NCBI GenBank assembly: GCA_958449275.1
Contig: CAUDHE010000063.1
Coordinates: forward strand, 1 to 14,983
DNA: 14,983 nucleotides
Direction of reading: 5' to 3'
DNA from: an uncultured Alistipes sp.
GTDB taxonomy: Bacteria; Bacteroidota; Bacteroidia; Bacteroidales; Rikenellaceae
Shown in pieces: positions 14,422 through 14,983 of this stretch. Each line of letters starts with the position of its first letter. Position 1 is the stretch's first letter. The notes below the pieces were generated by a model that worked only from the letters and a program-made list of their open reading frames with translations, ran no database searches and was not told the origin of the DNA. The position numbers and the translations under genes were made by a program.

Positions 14422-14673
14422 ATGGCAAATCACAAGTCATCGAAGAAAAGAATTCGCCAGACCGTCACCAAGCGCGCGCACAACCGTCTGTATCACAAGA
14501 CTGCGCGTAACGCCGTGAAGGCTCTGCGCAATACTGCCGAGAAGAGTGCTGCCGAGGCTCTGCTGCCGAAGGTATCGTCGATGCTCGACAAGTTGGCTAA
14601 GCACAACATAATTCACAAGAACAAGGCCGCTAACCTCAAGAGTTCGCTGGCTCTGCATGTGAATGCACTGTAA
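14422..14673 (+). CDS. rpsT: 30S ribosomal protein S20
   Basis: An 83-residue, lysine/arginine-rich, all-helical protein that binds 16S rRNA early in small-subunit assembly. It has the typical S20 start MANHKSSKKRIRQTVTKRAHNR and the conserved C-terminal stretch MLDKLAKHNIIHKNKAANLKSSLALHVNAL. Length is normal. The start ATG follows an A-rich tract (AGGAAAAATTATG), the usual context for highly expressed Bacteroidetes genes lacking a strong Shine-Dalgarno site. It is preceded by a structured leader and tRNA-Glu and followed 27 bases later by a strong terminator, so tRNA and S20 may share a transcript. Confidence 0.97.
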   Translation: MANHKSSKKRIRQTVTKRAHNRLYHKTARNAVKALRNTAEKSAAEALLPKVSSMLDKLAKHNIIHKNKAANLKSSLALHVNAL

Positions 14674-14700
14674 GACATAACGCAACAGCGATATAAGTCG

Positions 14701-14735
14701 AATCGGCTCCGAGTCCTCGGGGCCGATTTTCTTTT
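14701..14735 (+). terminator. Rho-independent terminator of rpsT
   Basis: AATCGGCTCCGAG (14701-14713) pairs with CTCGGGGCCGATT (14716-14728): a 13-bp stem with one G-U pair and a 2-base centre (so the actual loop is larger), followed by TT-C-TTTT. Confidence 0.9.
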
Positions 14736-14830
14736 CGCCACGCACTCGTCGGCAGCAGCTTCGTCCGCAGCAGAAACCGATTTTCGACTCCACACTTTTC
14801 TTGATGGTAAAAGGGTTTCTGCCATGCCAC

Positions 14831-14914
14831 CGAGCCGTAAGCAGACGGGCGCAAGAGCATCTACCGTGTAAGGCTCGCGAGGCTGGTGAGTGGGGCTGTA
14901 CCTGCGCCCTTTTT
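14831..14914 (+). ncRNA. Possible structured RNA with crossing stems and T-run
   Basis: CGAGCC (14831-14836) can pair with GGCTCG (14872-14877), and GGGCGCA (14847-14853) with TGCGCCC (14903-14909). The two pairings cross, as in a pseudoknot. The second stem is followed at once by TTTTT (14910-14914), as at the 3' end of a transcript. No promoter is recognised upstream and no known riboswitch or RNA family is recognised, so this is a tentative call. It may instead be part of the leader of a gene right of the window. Confidence 0.25.
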
Positions 14915-14963
14915 CATATTATTCGGGGCGCGGCCTGCGGCACGCATGACAATATATATTTAT

Positions 14964-14981
14964 GCTGTTCGCCGACGGCGG
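14964..14981 (+). repeat. Dispersed intergenic repeat, copy C (runs to the window edge)
   Basis: GCTGTTCGCCGACGGCGG, identical to 2514-2531. Upstream context is loosely alike as well: GCGGCCTGCGG and CATGAC at 14930-14950 against GCGGCCCGCGCAG at 2448-2460, with an AT-rich spacer in both. The copy may continue past the end of the window. Confidence 0.6.
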
Positions 14982-14983
14982 AG

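Noticed and set aside
1..14983. CRISPR arrays, transposases, integrases, prophage or restriction genes
   Set aside because: No regularly spaced repeats and no product of these families found on either strand.

Overview
The window reads as a chromosome segment from a Bacteroidales bacterium, most likely a GC-rich gut lineage such as Alistipes/Rikenellaceae; the genus is an inference. Supporting signs are the tail of a SusD-type glycan-uptake locus with DUF4959/DUF5126/DUF5000 and DUF4998 lipoproteins, an OmpA-family porin, a B12-dependent ribonucleotide reductase, and several promoters of the Bacteroidetes type (TTG or TTTG, 19-20 bases, then TAnnTTTG). Shine-Dalgarno sites are largely absent.

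Layout. Positions 1-2400 (+) hold the 3' end of a SusD gene and two downstream surface lipoproteins, closed by a strong terminator. Positions 2401-2979 carry no convincing gene but many small inverted repeats and a dispersed repeat. Positions 2980-7830 (-) hold an OmpA-like protein, the class II ribonucleotide reductase nrdJ and a RidA-family deaminase, each apparently a separate unit. Positions 7998-9511 (+) hold a Gfo/Idh/MocA oxidoreductase with a degenerate Tat-like leader and its own terminator. A small hypothetical gene (9644-10039, -) is divergent from the yceD(DUF177)-rpmF-plsX operon (10142-12089, +). thiL (12169-13200, -) converges on plsX through a shared, probably bidirectional terminator and is divergent from adk (13397-13972, +). 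The right end holds tRNA-Glu(TTC), a strongly structured leader, rpsT with its terminator, and a gene-free tail with a possible structured RNA and a second copy of the dispersed repeat.

How the genes work together. The left end is accessory: the outer-membrane capture part of a polysaccharide-utilisation locus whose enzymes and SusC lie outside the window. The rest is housekeeping: dNTP synthesis (nrdJ), enamine/imine detoxification (ridA), ribosomal proteins L32 and S20, phospholipid initiation (plsX), thiamine diphosphate synthesis (thiL) and adenylate balance (adk). No defence system, prophage, CRISPR array, transposase or clearly new enzymatic system is visible. The points most worth a second look are non-coding: the stem-loops between tRNA-Glu and rpsT, competing pairings between rpmF and plsX, a dispersed intergenic repeat family, and a crossing-stem structure near 14831-14914.
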